Below, piece after piece: positions 62,909 to 64,000 of a stretch of 64,000 nucleotides of DNA. The DNA lies in contig NZ_JABJXU010000005.1 of assembly GCF_013155265.1 (NCBI RefSeq), positions 1-64,000 on the forward strand, given 5' to 3'. Numbering within the stretch: position 1 is the first letter of the stretch; each line of letters opens with the position of its first letter. The translations under genes were made by a program, and so were the position numbers. The notes under the pieces are model-generated. The model did no database searches, had not been told where the DNA came from, and saw only the letters and a list, made by a program, of their open reading frames with translations. Source of the DNA: Enterococcus sp. MMGLQ5-1. GTDB taxonomy: Bacteria; Bacillota; Bacilli; Lactobacillales; Streptococcaceae.

Positions 62909-64000
62909 CTTGCTCCTTTATACCTATAAGTACATTCCCCAATTCTCGCCAATCATTAGCTGTTGGTGGCTTTTTCCAAATTAATTGCTGACAGTTTAAC
63001 TTATCCATTGCACAATCTGACAAAAATAAATCTGTGAGCGTACTAATTCTTGTTTCATAATGGATATTCATAGATTGAAGAGAGCTCAGCATAATACGGA
63101 TATAATTGTTATAATTTTCTCCGTGAGAAAAATCGATACAAATATATAAAGGTACTTCTATTTTTTCTAACGGAAGCTTCGTAACCAATAAAAAAAGGTA
63201 GTCATAATAAAATTTATTCCGCTCAGAATCGGACTTAAACAAATTTTTGGAATTAATTATACAAATAAATTCCTTAAGAAAGAGATCGAGCTTAGGATTA
63301 ACTTCTTCAAAATAATTAATTCTTCCTTTAATAATAAAGGTTTGCTCTCTAAAATGATAAATCAACCATTTTCTAGTAATATTTTTTATCTCAGCTAGTA
63401 GTGCTGCGTGCTCAACTGAGCTCGTCAAATCATAATTAAATCGCTTTAAAAAAAGGGCTGAAAATTCATCCGTTATCTCTTGCACCTGTCGATCAATCTC
63501 TGACACATTAAAACGGCTAATAAATTTTATATTCTCAATTTCAAAATGGCAATACATCATTAAATAAGCAATTTCATCTATTAGTATTTTTTCTGAAATA
63601 ATCAAGCTTGCTGATAGAAATTTTTTCAACCATTTGGTGAAATCAGTTTCAATATAATCAGCATATTTCTGATCAATATGGTGCTCATTCATTAAGCGTG
63701 TAATCCAAATCGTAATAAATAACGACAGTTTTAGTGTCTTAGTTCTAGGAATACTTAGTGAAAAATACTTTGATAATTGCTTTAAAATGGTTGTACTTAA
63801 TTTAGTAATGACCTTCGGAAATGGATTTTTAACGCCGTTAAATAACTCATAATAGGTACTAAATAAAATGCTTCTTAAATTTAATTCATTACCAATCAAG
63901 CTATTTTTATGCAGCGAAAGTCCGTCTTCACTCAATACAGTCTTTAAATCTCGATAATGCAAATAAATATTTGATTGGCTGATATAAAGCAATTGAGCTT
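62895..64000 (-). CDS. Mga-type transcriptional regulator, N-terminus outside window
   Basis: At least 367 residues; the frame is open at the window edge, so the start and first winged helix are not seen. The visible beginning (LLYISQSNIYLHYRDLKTVL) is the recognition-helix part of an HTH_Mga domain. The rest is a long all-helical region ending with a PTS EIIB-like fold (FLSDCAMDK, LIWKKPPTANDW), as in Mga and AtxA. Such regulators control adhesins in response to sugar transport state. It lies upstream of, and on the same strand as, the LPxTG adhesin, a likely target. Confidence 0.75.
   Translation of the reverse strand, partial: AQLLYISQSNIYLHYRDLKTVLSEDGLSLHKNSLIGNELNLRSILFSTYYELFNGVKNPFPKVITKLSTTILKQLSKYFSLSIPRTKTLKLSLFITIWITRLMNEHHIDQKYADYIETDFTKWLKKFLSASLIISEKILIDEIAYLMMYCHFEIENIKFISRFNVSEIDRQVQEITDEFSALFLKRFNYDLTSSVEHAALLAEIKNITRKWLIYHFREQTFIIKGRINYFEEVNPKLDLFLKEFICIINSKNLFKSDSERNKFYYDYLFLLVTKLPLEKIEVPLYICIDFSHGENYNNYIRIMLSSLQSMNIHYETRISTLTDLFLSDCAMDKLNCQQLIWKKPPTANDWRELGNVLIGIKEQDGER

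Overview
The window looks like a chromosomal segment of a low-GC Firmicute of the Lactobacillales, most likely an Enterococcaceae member (Enterococcus or a neighbour such as Vagococcus). Signs are the AT-rich DNA, strong AGGAGG ribosome binding sites, LPxTG surface proteins, an LXG (type VII) toxin, oleate hydratase, a WalJ-type hydrolase and an MntR-type operator. The species was not determined. I saw no rRNA, tRNA or CRISPR array.

Region 1 (1-14.6 kb) is accessory DNA, visibly poorer in GC than the rest. It holds an IS3-type element end inserted in a broken second copy of a CPBP protease gene, a serine resolvase with two res-like regions 4 kb apart, an LRR/LPxTG surface protein, the intact CPBP gene, a 5'-truncated plasmid partition gene (DUF5388 type), several unrecognised cargo genes, a dead UmuC-type polymerase, an LXG toxin with a likely immunity gene, a LysM protein without its start, and the last ~50 codons of a tyrosine integrase. 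The integrase remnant lies against the 3' end of rpsI, so the region reads as the decayed product of an integrative element that used rpsI as target, with later plasmid and IS input.

Region 2 (14.6-27.3 kb) is core-like: rplM-rpsI, walJ, an operon of a P-type ATPase with two RCK/TrkA-type proteins, a MetE-C-like protein, a lipoprotein flavin reductase, a CapA-like protein and a CaCA cation exchanger with a short terminated leader. Between the exchanger and the next gene lies about 470 bp of nested long-range inverted repeats, which looks like a large structured RNA.

Region 3 (27.4-42.3 kb) is a long leftward cluster next to a divergent LysR regulator: a polar amino acid ABC importer, then a D-amino acid aminotransferase, an ornithine cyclodeaminase-family protein, a HisC-like aminotransferase, a DDAH-like amidinohydrolase, a D-2-hydroxyacid dehydrogenase, a RocB-like M20 peptidase, an iron alcohol dehydrogenase, a class III aminotransferase and a YczE-like membrane protein. 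The set suggests uptake and breakdown of an arginine/ornithine-like or D-amino acid; I know no described pathway with this set. Two copies of a structured repeat element interrupt it.

Region 4 (42.4-64 kb) holds UspA, oleate hydratase behind a palindromic operator, a DNA glycosylase, an Mn-type ABC importer under an MntR-like box, an NmrA/HxlR pair, a LOG protein, a MazG-like protein, a secreted repeat protein predicted to be a beta-solenoid, a MarR-MFS operon, an SDR, two GNAT acetyltransferases, and a pilin-like LPxTG adhesin with four almost identical 333-bp repeats, followed by an Mga-type regulator that runs off the window.
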